A stretch of 64,000 nt of DNA, taken from NCBI GenBank assembly GCA_945862505.1, contig CAMAYJ010000001.1, forward strand, positions 37,184 to 101,183, in the 5' to 3' direction. The notes under the pieces were generated by a model that saw only the letters and a list, made by a program, of their open reading frames with translations, was not told where the DNA came from and ran no database searches. The stretch's first letter is position 1, and the number at the start of each line of letters is the position of its first letter. Below are positions 7,898-17,296 of this stretch, piece by piece. Source of the stretch: Bifidobacterium breve (GTDB lineage: Bacteria; Actinomycetota; Acidimicrobiia; Acidimicrobiales; Acidimicrobilacustridaceae). Position numbers and translations under genes: made by a program.

Positions 7898-9103
7898 GTG
7901 TCCGGACCATTAGAGGATGTGAAAGTCGTCGAACTTGGTATGTGGGTCGCAGGACCCGCGTGCGCAGGGATTTTGGCTGACTGGGGTGCTGACGTAATCA
8001 AACTTGAGCCACCTGGCGTCGGTGATCCCGCGCGCACGTACCAGGCACTTTTCGGAACGATGATGCCGGACAATCCGGTGTTCGAAATGGACAACCGTTC
8101 GAAGAAGTCTGTCGCTGTCGATCTTCGAACTCCCGAGGGTCAAGCGCTTGCTCTTGAACTCCTTGCCGATGCAGATGTCTTCGTCACAAACCTTCGGCGC
8201 GCGGCATTGGAACGGTGGGGGCTCGGTCCTGACGCCGTGATGGAGCGGAATCCGCGTCTCGTCTACCAACTCATTACCGGATATGGGATGGAAGGCCCCG
8301 ATGCGGGGCGCCCGGCCTATGACATCGGCGGATTCTGGGCGCGTTCTGGAGTTGCGTCGTTGCTGCGCACTCCCGATGGCCCGCTTCCGTTTCAACGCGG
8401 CGGCATGGGTGATCATCCGACCGGTAGTTCTGCTTCGGCGGCAGTTTGCGCTGCGCTCTTTAGTCGCGAGCGCACCGGAAAAGGTCAATTAGTTTCAACC
8501 TCGCTTGTTCGTCAAGGCGTCTACACGATCGGTTTCGATCTTTCGATCACACTTGGATGGGGCGATCACATCGGCATCGGTGCACGCGAAACCATGGGTA
8601 ATCCATCCATGAACAACTACACGTGTGGCGACGGGAAAATGATTTGGCTCATCGGTCAAGAAGCCCATCGCCATTGGCCACCGCTGTGTCGAGTTGTCGG
8701 GCATCCCGAATGGCTTGAGGACGGTCCGTACGCAACGCCGCTTGGTCGTCGCGACAATGCGCGCGAACTCATCGCCGAACTCGACGCCATCTTCGCAACA
8801 AAGTCTCGAGATGAATGGGCAGTCATCTTTGACACCGAGCCCGACATGTTCTGGGCACCGGTAAATGAGATTGATGATGTGCTTATCGATGAGCAAATCC
8901 ACGCTGCAGGTGCCTTTATCGAAGTTCCGGAAGCGAATGGTTCAGCGATGCGAATTGCCAGTCCTTCGGATTTCTACGGAACTCCTTGGCAAGCTCGTTC
9001 GGGAGCACCCGAACTCGGCCAACACACTCGTGAGGTGTTGGCATCAATGGGTCGTTCAGAAGCGGAAATCGATGCATTGTTCGAAGCGGGCACGGTGGCA
9101 TGA
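7898..9103 (+). CDS. CaiB/BaiF (class III) CoA-transferase
   Basis: Class III CoA-transferases move CoA between carboxylic acids. The 401-aa protein begins with VKVVELGMWVAGPACAGILAD and has a GADVIKLEPPGVGDP segment. The catalytic aspartate is in RPAYDIGGF (Asp142), the position of the nucleophile in formyl-CoA transferase. I chose GTG 7898 because AAGGAG lies 6 nt upstream; GTG 7826 is an alternative adding 24 residues. It opens an operon: its stop overlaps the next start (ATGA at 9100), and a thiolase-like gene follows 3 bp after that. The substrate is unknown but probably a steroid or branched acid given the surroundings. Confidence 0.88.
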   Translation: MSGPLEDVKVVELGMWVAGPACAGILADWGADVIKLEPPGVGDPARTYQALFGTMMPDNPVFEMDNRSKKSVAVDLRTPEGQALALELLADADVFVTNLRRAALERWGLGPDAVMERNPRLVYQLITGYGMEGPDAGRPAYDIGGFWARSGVASLLRTPDGPLPFQRGGMGDHPTGSSASAAVCAALFSRERTGKGQLVSTSLVRQGVYTIGFDLSITLGWGDHIGIGARETMGNPSMNNYTCGDGKMIWLIGQEAHRHWPPLCRVVGHPEWLEDGPYATPLGRRDNARELIAELDAIFATKSRDEWAVIFDTEPDMFWAPVNEIDDVLIDEQIHAAGAFIEVPEANGSAMRIASPSDFYGTPWQARSGAPELGQHTREVLASMGRSEAEIDALFEAGTVA

Positions 9104-10080
9104 GCGTCACCGGTTATGACGTTCGGTTGCGTCCGGCCCAGCCGGCGACACCCGCCGGTGATGCATTCACGATTCATCGTTCCGATATCGGAAACGGTCT
9201 TGAACTCGCTTATGTCCGTGAAGGTGTCGGCGGATATCCGCTCCTTCTGGTTCACGGCTATCCGGAAACGAAGCGCATTTGGTGGCGCAATATCGAGGCG
9301 CTTGTTGCCGCTGGTTTCGAGGTCATCGTTCCCGACCTTCGGGGACATGGCGATTCAGATCTCTCGGAATCCGATACGTACGATCTCGTCACCTACAGCC
9401 GCGATCTGTATGCGCTAGTGCATGACGTTCTTGGTCATGAACACGTTGGCGTGATCGGTGGAGACGTCGGCGGCGTTGTAGCCGTCGACATGGTGCATCG
9501 ATTCGAAGGTTTCGTTGACGCACTGTGCTTCTTCGACACGGTGCCGCCAATGGTGATCGACGCGTACGTTGCCGCTGGCATCGACATCGGTTCGATCAAA
9601 GCAATCGCCGATGGACCCACTGGCGATTACCGCCGTCGCCAAGGTGGTGAGCCCGATGAGTTGGCCGCGGAATTGAATTCGCCGGCGTTACGTCGAGCGT
9701 GGGTTGCTGCGATGTACGGCCCTCGTTTGTGGGCATCACCAGGCACGTTCAGCGACGCCGACATCGATTTCATGACTGAGCCTTGGGCTGATGAGGCTCG
9801 ACTTCGAGCTGGATGGGCGGTCTATCAACTTGGGTACGGACGCACAGCGGAGGAGTTTCCGATCCTCGACCGTGCGGTCGACGTGCCGACTCTTCTCTTT
9901 TATGGTGCCGACGATCAGGTTGTAGGCCCCGATTTCCTTCACTGCTGTGAAGTTGCGTTTACAAATCGCGTAGGTCCGCTGGTGCTTGCGGGCGCCGGAC
10001 ATTTCTTGCAGTGGGAGCGGGCAGACATTTTCAATCCGACAGTGTCGATGTTCTTTCACTCAATTGCATCGAAGGTGTGA
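9100..10080 (+). CDS. Epoxide hydrolase-like alpha/beta-hydrolase
   Basis: This is an alpha/beta-hydrolase of 326 aa with an aspartate rather than serine nucleophile. The elbow is GGDVGG with Asp122, as in epoxide hydrolases, haloalkane dehalogenases and fluoroacetate dehalogenases. The oxyanion segment is HGYPET (52-57), with DLRGHGDSD following. The C-terminal catalytic His is in GAGHFLQWE (about residue 301), and an acidic residue is in YGADDQVVG. It overlaps the CoA-transferase by 4 nt, so translation is probably coupled. Epoxide or ester hydrolysis in a catabolic pathway is likely; the substrate is not determinable. Confidence 0.85.
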   Translation: MSVTGYDVRLRPAQPATPAGDAFTIHRSDIGNGLELAYVREGVGGYPLLLVHGYPETKRIWWRNIEALVAAGFEVIVPDLRGHGDSDLSESDTYDLVTYSRDLYALVHDVLGHEHVGVIGGDVGGVVAVDMVHRFEGFVDALCFFDTVPPMVIDAYVAAGIDIGSIKAIADGPTGDYRRRQGGEPDELAAELNSPALRRAWVAAMYGPRLWASPGTFSDADIDFMTEPWADEARLRAGWAVYQLGYGRTAEEFPILDRAVDVPTLLFYGADDQVVGPDFLHCCEVAFTNRVGPLVLAGAGHFLQWERADIFNPTVSMFFHSIASKV

Positions 10081-10082
10081 TC

Positions 10083-11579
10083 ATGGCTTCGTCAGAAATG
10101 CTTGACCCCCAGACCCCGATTGTCATAAGCGCTGCAGAGCTTGTGCACCGCGATGGACCCGGCTTTGTGATGACATCTGCGACCGATCTCATGATTGAAG
10201 CTGTTCAAGCCGCGTTGGGAGCAACCGGTGCGGCCGGGTCGCTGGGTGAGCTGACGGGAGCGGTCTTCGTTCCTCATGGAACCTGGTCGGAAAGTGATCC
10301 TGGTCGAGCCATCGCCGTTGCTGTTGGTGCTCCGAATGCCCGAAGCATCAGAAGCGAACTTGGTGTTCTGCAGCAATCATTACTTGCCAGAGCAGCAACC
10401 GATGTTCGTTCAGGAGTTGTTGACGTTGCCATAGTCGTGGGCGGAGAAAACCGCTGGTCCGGCGTAATCGCTGGAAAGTCTGGAAGCGCCGTTCCCGACG
10501 CGCCGGCAGCTGCCCGTTCATCGGAACCCGACGAAGTCATTGCTCCGAAGGAAATGGTGATTTCGCAGATCGAGATCGAGCGCAACCTCACGACTGCTGC
10601 TCATCAATACGCAATTATCGAATCTGCGCTGCGTCATCACCTTGGCCGCTCGAACCGGGCCCATCAGCGCGAACTCGGAGATCTATGGGCACGGTTTGCT
10701 CAGATCGCCGCGCACGCACCCGCCGGCTGGGATGACCGCGCATTGACATCAGACGAGATCGCGTTCGAATCTGAATCGAATCGGATGATCGCAGCGCCGT
10801 ATCCGAAATGGCTGATTTCACAGTGGAATGTCGATCAGGCTGCGGCACTCATCTTCACCACCGTCGGAACGGCGAGTCGTCTCGGTCTCGACGAATCGAC
10901 ATGGGTGTTCCCCCTCGCAATGGTCGAATCCAACGCAGTCATTCCGCTTCCCGAACGCGCTGATGTCCATCGCTGGCCGGCATCTCAGCTCGTAGCGAGG
11001 ATTGCACTTGAGTCATCTCGCGTCACCATCGATGAAATCGGACCTGTCGATCTCTATAGCTGCTTCCCAGCAGCAGTAGAAGTACAAGCTCGAGAGATTG
11101 GTTTCTCAATCGATCGTGACCTCACCCTCACTGGCGGTATGACATTTGGTGGCGGGCCGTTCAATAACTACGTGCTGCAAGGTGCAGCGGCGATGGTGCG
11201 TCGCTTGCAGGAACTTCCCGACGCAACGTTTGGCATGACAAGTGCAGTGAGTGGCCTTCTCACAAAGCCGGCAGTGACGGTCTGGTCAAACCGCGAACCA
11301 CGGACACCGTTTGTGTCGCTCGATGTCAGCGAAGAAGCCGAACGAGCAACCGAACGGCGACTGGTGGATCTCGACCTCACCGGCGCTGGGGTGGTTGTGG
11401 GAGCCACGGTTCTACCCAGTAGCGATGGCCAGCTCACAACGGTGGCTCTGGTTGAGGTCGATGAGGTTCGAACGGTCGTTCAGAGTCACGATTCTGGGGT
11501 CGGCCAAACGTTTATGGATTCGGACCCGGTCGGCCTCTCGGTCATCATTGGTGATCCTGGGGAATTTACGCTGGCTTAG
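10083..11579 (+). CDS. Thiolase-like protein lacking the nucleophilic cysteine
   Basis: This 498-aa protein belongs to the thiolase superfamily (SCP-x/TLP branch). It keeps PVDLYSCFPAAVEV (about residue 324), which aligns with the HxCF loop of SCP2-type thiolases, and GGMTFGGGPFNNY (about 350-362). It also carries a C-terminal extension of roughly 100 residues resembling the OB-type domain of thiolase-like proteins. Where active thiolases carry the nucleophilic cysteine, the sequence reads RSELGVLQQSLLARA (about 90-104), with no Cys. It could bind acyl-CoA without cleaving it, work with a partner, or catalyse another reaction. The ATG at 10083 is 3 bp after the previous stop. Confidence 0.75.
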   Translation: MASSEMLDPQTPIVISAAELVHRDGPGFVMTSATDLMIEAVQAALGATGAAGSLGELTGAVFVPHGTWSESDPGRAIAVAVGAPNARSIRSELGVLQQSLLARAATDVRSGVVDVAIVVGGENRWSGVIAGKSGSAVPDAPAAARSSEPDEVIAPKEMVISQIEIERNLTTAAHQYAIIESALRHHLGRSNRAHQRELGDLWARFAQIAAHAPAGWDDRALTSDEIAFESESNRMIAAPYPKWLISQWNVDQAAALIFTTVGTASRLGLDESTWVFPLAMVESNAVIPLPERADVHRWPASQLVARIALESSRVTIDEIGPVDLYSCFPAAVEVQAREIGFSIDRDLTLTGGMTFGGGPFNNYVLQGAAAMVRRLQELPDATFGMTSAVSGLLTKPAVTVWSNREPRTPFVSLDVSEEAERATERRLVDLDLTGAGVVVGATVLPSSDGQLTTVALVEVDEVRTVVQSHDSGVGQTFMDSDPVGLSVIIGDPGEFTLA

Positions 11580-11625
11580 ACAGAGCGGTCCTTGAGTGCG
11601 GCGCCCTGGTTGTGATCGTGACAAA

Positions 11626-11640
11626 CTGACGATCCGTCAG
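11626..11640. promoter_or_regulatory. Palindromic operator CTGACGATCCGTCAG
   Basis: Perfect 6-bp arms (CTGACG/CGTCAG) flank ATC, 40 nt before the amidohydrolase start at 11680. An almost identical site (CTGACGAACCGTCAG), followed by the same ATT, lies at 42339-42353. Its first T ends a -10-like CAAACT (11622-11627). This is probably the binding site of a dimeric repressor such as a TetR or GntR protein. Confidence 0.6.
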
Positions 11641-11679
11641 ATTCCCGGCGAGTGCCGGGGCGACGCCCAGGAGGCCCCC

Positions 11680-12891
11680 ATGGAAATCCCCCGCATTATC
11701 TCGGTCGATGATCATGTCGTAGAGCCCCCCGACCTGTGGTCGTCGCGCCTCCCCGAGAAGTACCGCGAACGAGGCCCGCGTGTCCTTCGCAAGAAGGTGA
11801 AGATGGGAATCATCGGGGGAGTGTTCTCCTTCGAAGTCAGTGAAGACGATGGCGTCGATTGCGACGTCTGGTACTACGACGATCTCGTCTACCCGTTCAC
11901 TCGCCTTTCAGCCGCCGTCGGCGCTGAGGTTGTGCAGAACGAGCCATGCACGTTCGATGACATCCTTCCGGGTTGTTACGACCAAACCGCGCGCCTTGCG
12001 GACATGGACGCCAATCATGTCGAGGCATCAATTTGTTTCCCGAATATCCTTCCGCGATTTTGCGGTCAGACGTTTCTTGAACGCGAAGACAAAGAACTCG
12101 CGATGGCGTGCATCACCGTTTACAACGACTGGATGATCGACGAATGGTGCGCGGGTGCTGGTTATGGCCGCCTCATTCCGATGACAATTGTTCCTCTTTG
12201 GGACGTTGAACTCGCCGCAAAAGAAATTCATCGTTGTGCTGCGAAGGGCAGTCACAGCATCACCTTTAGTGAAAGCCCTGTTCCGCTTGGTTTGCCATCG
12301 GTTCATTCGGGTTATTGGGACCCAATGTTCGCGGCGTGCGTCGAGACCGACACCGTCGTCAATATGCACATCGGTTCTTCGTCAAAGATGCCTTCGACTG
12401 CTCCCGATGCACCATTCATCATCTCTTCGGTATTGACCTTCCAAAATGCGATGGGCTCGGTGCTCGACTACGTCTTTGGTGGCGTCTTTGAACGGTTCCC
12501 CGATCTGCGCGTTGCGTACTCGGAAGGACAAGCCGGATGGCTTCCCTACATTCTTGAGCGCGCTGACAAATTGTGGGAAGAGCGCCTTCTCGACAGAACC
12601 GGATTTGGCTCGAATCTGACCGTCCCGCCTTCGACCTACATGAAGCAGAACGTTTGGTACTGCGTGTTTGACGATGAAACGGCAATGGCGAATCGTGACG
12701 TCATCGGTATCGATCGGCTCACATTCGAAGTTGACTACCCACATGCTGACTCGACGTTCCCACACACCAAAGAGGTTGCGGAACGAATGGCAGCCAAAGC
12801 CGGCTTCAACGACTTTGAGGCGCATCGCTTCTTCCGTGGAAACGCTATTGAGCTTTACAAGCTCGACAAGTACTACGGCATTACGAAATAG
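11680..12891 (+). CDS. Amidohydrolase-2 family metal-dependent hydrolase
   Basis: This 403-aa protein is an ACMSD/gamma-resorcylate-decarboxylase-like TIM-barrel enzyme. The metal site begins with ISVDDHVVEPPDLW (residues 7-20). A central MNMHIGSSS segment and the C-terminal FEVDYPHADSTFPHTKE follow, with the last metal-binding Asp. Family members hydrolyse or decarboxylate cyclic acids. The ATG at 11680 has GGAGG 6 nt upstream, and the promoter region contains a 15-bp palindrome. The next gene, an SDR, starts 6 bp after the stop. It is one of five members of this family in the window. Confidence 0.85.
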   Translation: MEIPRIISVDDHVVEPPDLWSSRLPEKYRERGPRVLRKKVKMGIIGGVFSFEVSEDDGVDCDVWYYDDLVYPFTRLSAAVGAEVVQNEPCTFDDILPGCYDQTARLADMDANHVEASICFPNILPRFCGQTFLEREDKELAMACITVYNDWMIDEWCAGAGYGRLIPMTIVPLWDVELAAKEIHRCAAKGSHSITFSESPVPLGLPSVHSGYWDPMFAACVETDTVVNMHIGSSSKMPSTAPDAPFIISSVLTFQNAMGSVLDYVFGGVFERFPDLRVAYSEGQAGWLPYILERADKLWEERLLDRTGFGSNLTVPPSTYMKQNVWYCVFDDETAMANRDVIGIDRLTFEVDYPHADSTFPHTKEVAERMAAKAGFNDFEAHRFFRGNAIELYKLDKYYGITK

Positions 12892-12897
12892 CGATTG

Positions 12898-13710
12898 ATG
12901 GCTGATCTGCAGAGTGAACCCGGCCTGCTTTCGGGCCGGGTTGCACTGGTCTCCGGCGCGGGCCCCGGCCTCGGTCGGGTCGCGGCGATCGAACTTGCGC
13001 GTCACGGTGCCGATATTTCCCTCGGCGCTCGTAGCTCCGAAACGCTCGCGGCGGTTGCCACGGAGATCGAGGCGATGGGTAGGCGTGTTACGTGGCGCCC
13101 GACCGACATCACGTCGGCGGACGACTGTCGCGCCCTCGTTGAACAGACGGTGACTGAGCTTGGTCGCCTCGACACGTTGGTGAACAACGCCTTTTTGGGG
13201 GGTAGCGGCAATCTGTTCGCTGACACGTTCACCTCGAACGAAGACGACATTTGGCATCGATCGATGGATACGAATCTGTTTGGTTCGCTCAACATGACGA
13301 GAGCCGCGATCGAACCCATGAAGCGCCAAGGCGAAGGCAGCATCGTGATGGTCGGAACGATGGCGGTGCGTGAGGTGAAGCCGAATCAGGGGCCGTACGC
13401 GATTTCCAAAGCTGCCCTCTTGCAGGCAACCCGAACGCTCTCGACCGAACTCGGACGTGACGGAATCAGGGTGAACATGGTGCTGCCCGGTTATATCCGT
13501 GGCGCTGCAGTCGACGGTTGGATTCACCGCCAGGCCGAGGAACGGGGAGTATCGGTGGAGGAGATCGAGGCCGATCTCGCCTCGACCACCGCACTTGGTT
13601 CGATTCCCACCGAAGCAGAAATCTCGGGAACGATCGTGTGGCTGGCGAGTGATCTGGCTCGGCCGGTCACGGGCCAGGCCATCGACGTCAATGCCGGTCA
13701 GTGGATGTAG
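12898..13710 (+). CDS. Short-chain dehydrogenase/reductase
   Basis: This classical SDR of 270 aa has cofactor loop SGAGPGLG (about residues 18-25), NNAFLGG and catalytic YAISK. The C-terminus GQAIDVNAGQWM is typical. It starts 6 bp after the amidohydrolase, so the two are probably co-transcribed. A TTG one codon earlier (12895) is an alternative start. An alcohol of a CoA-activated or steroid substrate is the likely target, but nothing in the sequence fixes it. Confidence 0.85.
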   Translation: MADLQSEPGLLSGRVALVSGAGPGLGRVAAIELARHGADISLGARSSETLAAVATEIEAMGRRVTWRPTDITSADDCRALVEQTVTELGRLDTLVNNAFLGGSGNLFADTFTSNEDDIWHRSMDTNLFGSLNMTRAAIEPMKRQGEGSIVMVGTMAVREVKPNQGPYAISKAALLQATRTLSTELGRDGIRVNMVLPGYIRGAAVDGWIHRQAEERGVSVEEIEADLASTTALGSIPTEAEISGTIVWLASDLARPVTGQAIDVNAGQWM

Positions 13711-13772
13711 TTCGGCCTGAACGCCGCTACTAGCCTGCGCTTCCTAGTTCATCATTCAATGAGGGGGAAGCC

Positions 13773-14576
13773 ATGTCAGACAAACGACTGCTCGATCGAG
13801 TTGCAGTAATTACCGGTGGGGGTGACGGGATCGGTCGTGGAATCGCTCGGCGCTTTGCTCAAGAAGGCGCCCGAGTTGTTGTCGCCGACATCAATGTCGA
13901 AACCGGGCCGATAGTGGCTCAAGAACTTCAGGACGAGTTTGGGGTCGAAGCATTCTTCCTTCAGACAGATGCAACGAAAGAAGAAGACAACCGCCGCATG
14001 GTGCGAGAAGCTGTTGCGCGCTGGGGCACCGTTGACATCCTCGTTAACAATGCTTGGGGTGGCGATCAGGCTGGTCTTCAGCGTGTTGACAAGATGCCCG
14101 ATGATGCCATGGACCACGCGTGGCACATGAATGTGATGGGTCCGTTGTGGGCGATGAAGGAATCTTTCTCTCACATGCGAGCGCAAGGCAAAGGCCGCAT
14201 CATCAATATTTGTTCGCTCAACGGCGTGAATGCGCATATGGGTAGCGTTCATTACAACTCGACAAAAGAAGCGCTGCGTTCGATCACTCGTACGGCCGCT
14301 CGCGAATGGGCAAGCTTTGGCATCACGGCCAATGTGATCTGCCCTGCAGCAAAAACAACTGCGTTTCGCATGTTCGAACAGATGGCACCGCAGGTGGCTG
14401 CAGAATCGGAAGCGGCAAACCCAATGGGACATCTGGGCGATCCGGAAACGGAAATCGCTCCGGTTGCATTCTTCCTTGCTAGTGATGATTCCGCTTACAT
14501 CACTGGCAACACGTTGTTCGCTGATGGCGGCAGTCACATCAATGGCGCAGTGTGGGTTCCCGACCTCAGCGACTGA
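13773..14576 (+). CDS. Short-chain dehydrogenase/reductase
   Basis: This is a 267-aa classical SDR with TGGGDGIG, NNAWGG and catalytic YNSTK. An acidic residue after beta-2 (VVVADIN) favours NAD(H). A GAGGGGGA ribosome binding site precedes the ATG. It heads the run of catabolic genes 13773-19462, 49 bp before the F420-type oxidoreductase. The residues PAAKTTAF replace the usual PG after beta-6. The substrate is unknown. Confidence 0.85.
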   Translation: MSDKRLLDRVAVITGGGDGIGRGIARRFAQEGARVVVADINVETGPIVAQELQDEFGVEAFFLQTDATKEEDNRRMVREAVARWGTVDILVNNAWGGDQAGLQRVDKMPDDAMDHAWHMNVMGPLWAMKESFSHMRAQGKGRIINICSLNGVNAHMGSVHYNSTKEALRSITRTAAREWASFGITANVICPAAKTTAFRMFEQMAPQVAAESEAANPMGHLGDPETEIAPVAFFLASDDSAYITGNTLFADGGSHINGAVWVPDLSD

Positions 14577-14625
14577 CCTCTTCTTCTTTTTCTGATCGAC
14601 GCAGGCGCGTCTCGAAAGGTGCAAC

Positions 14626-15636
14626 ATGAAAATCGGACTTGTATGGGGTTACTGGCCCGCTCAACCTCCCAAGGATTTCGTCGAGATCACTCAGGAAGCG
14701 GAGAAGGTTGGTTTTAATTCGGTATGGACCGCGGAATCTTGGGGTTCAGACGCGTTCACGCCACTTACGTGGCTTGCTGCACATACCTCAACGATCAAAC
14801 TCGGAACCGGGGTCGTGCAGTTGTCGGCTCGAACCCCTGTTGCCACGGCGATGGCGGCGATGACGCTTGATCACCTTTCGAATGGTCGAGTCATTCTTGG
14901 TCTTGGCGTGTCTGGCCCTCAGGTTGTCGAAGGCTGGTATGGCCGTCCTTCGAATAAGCCGCTCGCTCGTACGCGTGAATACATCGACATCGTTCGCAAA
15001 GCGTTGCTTCGTGAAGGACCGCTTGAGAACGACGGCGAGTTTTATCCGATGCCCTACCGCGGCGAAGGTTCGGTCGGGCTCGGCAAACCGTTGAAGATCA
15101 TGACCCACCCGCTGCGCTCCGAGATTCCGATTTATCTCGGTGCCGAAGGGCCAAAGAACGTCACCCAAACGGCCGAGATTGCCGATGGTTGGCTCCCGCT
15201 TTACTACTCGCCCTTCCGCCAAGACGTGTACGCCGATCAACTCGCAGCGGCCAAAGAAGGGTTCGGCATTAGTTCGCTCGTTACTTTCAACGTGACCGAC
15301 GATGTTGCGACAGGACTTTGGCCAGTTAAGGCAACACTTGGCTTTTACATCGGCGGCATGGGGGCCAAGGGCCAGAACTACCACACGAAACTCATGGCTC
15401 GGATGGGATTCGAAGAAGAGGCCTACAAGATTCAAGATCTTTTCTTCGCGGGCAAGCGAGAAGAAGCGATCGCTGCTGTCCCTGACGACTTTGCCGATGA
15501 GATCTCCCTTGTTGGTCCTGCGTCGCGAATCAAGGAACGACTTGAGCACTGGCGCAACTCGCCTATTACGGAACTTCTGATTTCTGCGCGGAGCCCAGAG
15601 GCGCTTCGTCAGGCAGCGGAACTCGTGAACGGTTGA
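14626..15636 (+). CDS. LLM-class F420-dependent oxidoreductase (Rv3520c-like)
   Basis: This 336-aa luciferase-like TIM-barrel protein is predicted to use coenzyme F420. The N-terminus MKIGLVWGYWPAQPP, then TAESWGSDAFTPLTW, LGTGVVQLSARTP, LGLGVSGPQVVEGWYG and YLGAEGPKNV follow the pattern I recall for M. tuberculosis Rv3520c in the KstR cholesterol cluster. Like Rv3520c, it lies close to a FadD19-type ligase gene. A steroid-ring or side-chain redox step is plausible but not shown. A GAAAGG site precedes the ATG. Confidence 0.85.
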   Translation: MKIGLVWGYWPAQPPKDFVEITQEAEKVGFNSVWTAESWGSDAFTPLTWLAAHTSTIKLGTGVVQLSARTPVATAMAAMTLDHLSNGRVILGLGVSGPQVVEGWYGRPSNKPLARTREYIDIVRKALLREGPLENDGEFYPMPYRGEGSVGLGKPLKIMTHPLRSEIPIYLGAEGPKNVTQTAEIADGWLPLYYSPFRQDVYADQLAAAKEGFGISSLVTFNVTDDVATGLWPVKATLGFYIGGMGAKGQNYHTKLMARMGFEEEAYKIQDLFFAGKREEAIAAVPDDFADEISLVGPASRIKERLEHWRNSPITELLISARSPEALRQAAELVNG

Positions 15637-15700
15637 ATCTGAGTTTTTCTGCGCATTCCTGTTTTTGGTTTCCCCTTCACCACCGTTACTCGGAGTCTTG

Positions 15701-17296
15701 ATGTCCTCGTACAACCTCGGCGATCTAATCGAACTCGTCGCTGCCACAAATCCTGATCGTCTCGCCGTCGTCGGTGGCGCAACTCGCTACACCTTTGGCG
15801 ATTTCGACAAACGCACCAATCAGGTGGCCCAGATGTTGATCGGGTTGGGTTGTGAACCTGGTTCAAAGATCGCCGTATACGCATGGAATCGAGTTGAGTG
15901 GGCCGAGTTGTTCTTCGGATCATTCAAAGCGCGCGTCGTTCCGATCAATGTGAACTATCGCTATGTCGCTCACGAACTCGAGTACCTGTTCGACAACTCA
16001 GATAGCGAAGTCGTTATCTTCGAGCGCGGATTTATGCCTGTCATCGATGAAATCCGTTCGAAGCTCACAAAAGTCCGCACGTTTGTGGTGATGGAAGATG
16101 GTTCGGACCATCCCACGCCATGGGCGCAGTCGTACGACGAACTTGTCAACGCGCAATCCGACGCAGCGTTTAAAAATGGGCGAACTGGCGACGACCTGTA
16201 CTTCCTCTACACCGGTGGAACCACAGGAATGCCCAAGGGTGTGATGTGGCGCCACGAAGACATCTTCTTCGCCGCGCTCAGTAGCGCACTTGGTGCTCGC
16301 ATCACCTCGCCCGAAGAAATTGGTGAGCGTTCGCTTCCTGCGGACTTTGCCCTGCCAAGCCTCATCATCGCCCCGCTAATGCACGGTGCCGCGCAATGGG
16401 GAATGTGCAACATGTTGTTCGCCGGTGGTCCGGTTGTGCTTTACACCGGCCATGGGTTTGATGCGCACGAAATCTGGTCGATCGCCGAGCGAGAAAAATG
16501 CATGGGTCTCACGTTGGTTGGCGATGCCATGGGTCGCCCCCTCGCCGACGCGCTCGTCGATGGGAAACGCACATGGGATCTTTCCGGTGTGTTCCGTATT
16601 GGCTCTGGTGGTGGAGTCTTCTCTCCAGCGGTTCAGCAAGCACTGAAAGATGCGCTACCGCACATCACGGTGATGGATAGTTACGGAGCATCCGAAACGG
16701 GAGCGGGCGGCATGTCAGTCGAAGGTGGCGCCCGAAGGTTCCAGGTTTCCGACGGGCTTCAGGTGCTCGACGAGAACATGATTCCGATTCCGGCGGGCTC
16801 GGAAAAAATCGGTCAACTCGCCCGATCTGGTTACATCCCGATGGGTTATTACAAGGACGAAGAAAAGACAGCAAAGACCTTCCCGACCGATGCCACAGGA
16901 AAGCGGTGGTCAATTCCGGGCGACTCTGCATCTGTTGATGCCGATGGCATCGTGACGCTGCTTGGTCGTGGCTCGCAATGCATCAATACCGGTGGCGAAA
17001 AGGTCTACCCCGAAGAGGTTGAAGAAGCCTTGAAGGAACACCCCGAGGTCTACGACGCACTTGTGGTCGGACTTCCGGACGATCGCTGGGGCGAACGAGT
17101 CGTGGCGGTTGTTCAGCCGCGTGAAGGTACGAACCCGACACTCGAGGAGTTGTCCTCGCACTGCCGTAATTTCATTGCGGGCTACAAAGTTCCGCGAGCG
17201 ATCACGTATGTTGATCAGGTGAAGCGGTCGCCCTCGGGTAAGGCCGACTATCGCTGGGCCAAGGAAGCCGCGACCGCCGGAGCTGCAGAAGCATGA
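15701..17296 (+). CDS. FadD19-like acyl-CoA synthetase
   Basis: This 531-aa AMP-forming ligase activates a carboxylic acid as its CoA thioester. The P-loop is YTGGTTGMPKGVMWRHEDI (about residue 170), and the adenylate region is GRGSQCINTGGEKVYPEEVE near 425. The C-terminal catalytic lysine lies in RSPSGKADYRWAKE. MWRHEDI and SPxGKxDYRWAKE are features of FadD19, which activates the C24-branched or C26 steroid side chain in mycobacteria. ATG 15701 follows CGGAG. Its stop overlaps the start of the next acyl-CoA dehydrogenase (ATGA), implying one transcript. Confidence 0.88.
   Translation: MSSYNLGDLIELVAATNPDRLAVVGGATRYTFGDFDKRTNQVAQMLIGLGCEPGSKIAVYAWNRVEWAELFFGSFKARVVPINVNYRYVAHELEYLFDNSDSEVVIFERGFMPVIDEIRSKLTKVRTFVVMEDGSDHPTPWAQSYDELVNAQSDAAFKNGRTGDDLYFLYTGGTTGMPKGVMWRHEDIFFAALSSALGARITSPEEIGERSLPADFALPSLIIAPLMHGAAQWGMCNMLFAGGPVVLYTGHGFDAHEIWSIAEREKCMGLTLVGDAMGRPLADALVDGKRTWDLSGVFRIGSGGGVFSPAVQQALKDALPHITVMDSYGASETGAGGMSVEGGARRFQVSDGLQVLDENMIPIPAGSEKIGQLARSGYIPMGYYKDEEKTAKTFPTDATGKRWSIPGDSASVDADGIVTLLGRGSQCINTGGEKVYPEEVEEALKEHPEVYDALVVGLPDDRWGERVVAVVQPREGTNPTLEELSSHCRNFIAGYKVPRAITYVDQVKRSPSGKADYRWAKEAATAGAAEA

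Noticed and set aside
14599-14612. GACGC-AGGC-GCGTC inverted repeat before the F420-type gene
   Set aside because: The arms are only 5 bp and GC-rich, easily expected by chance.
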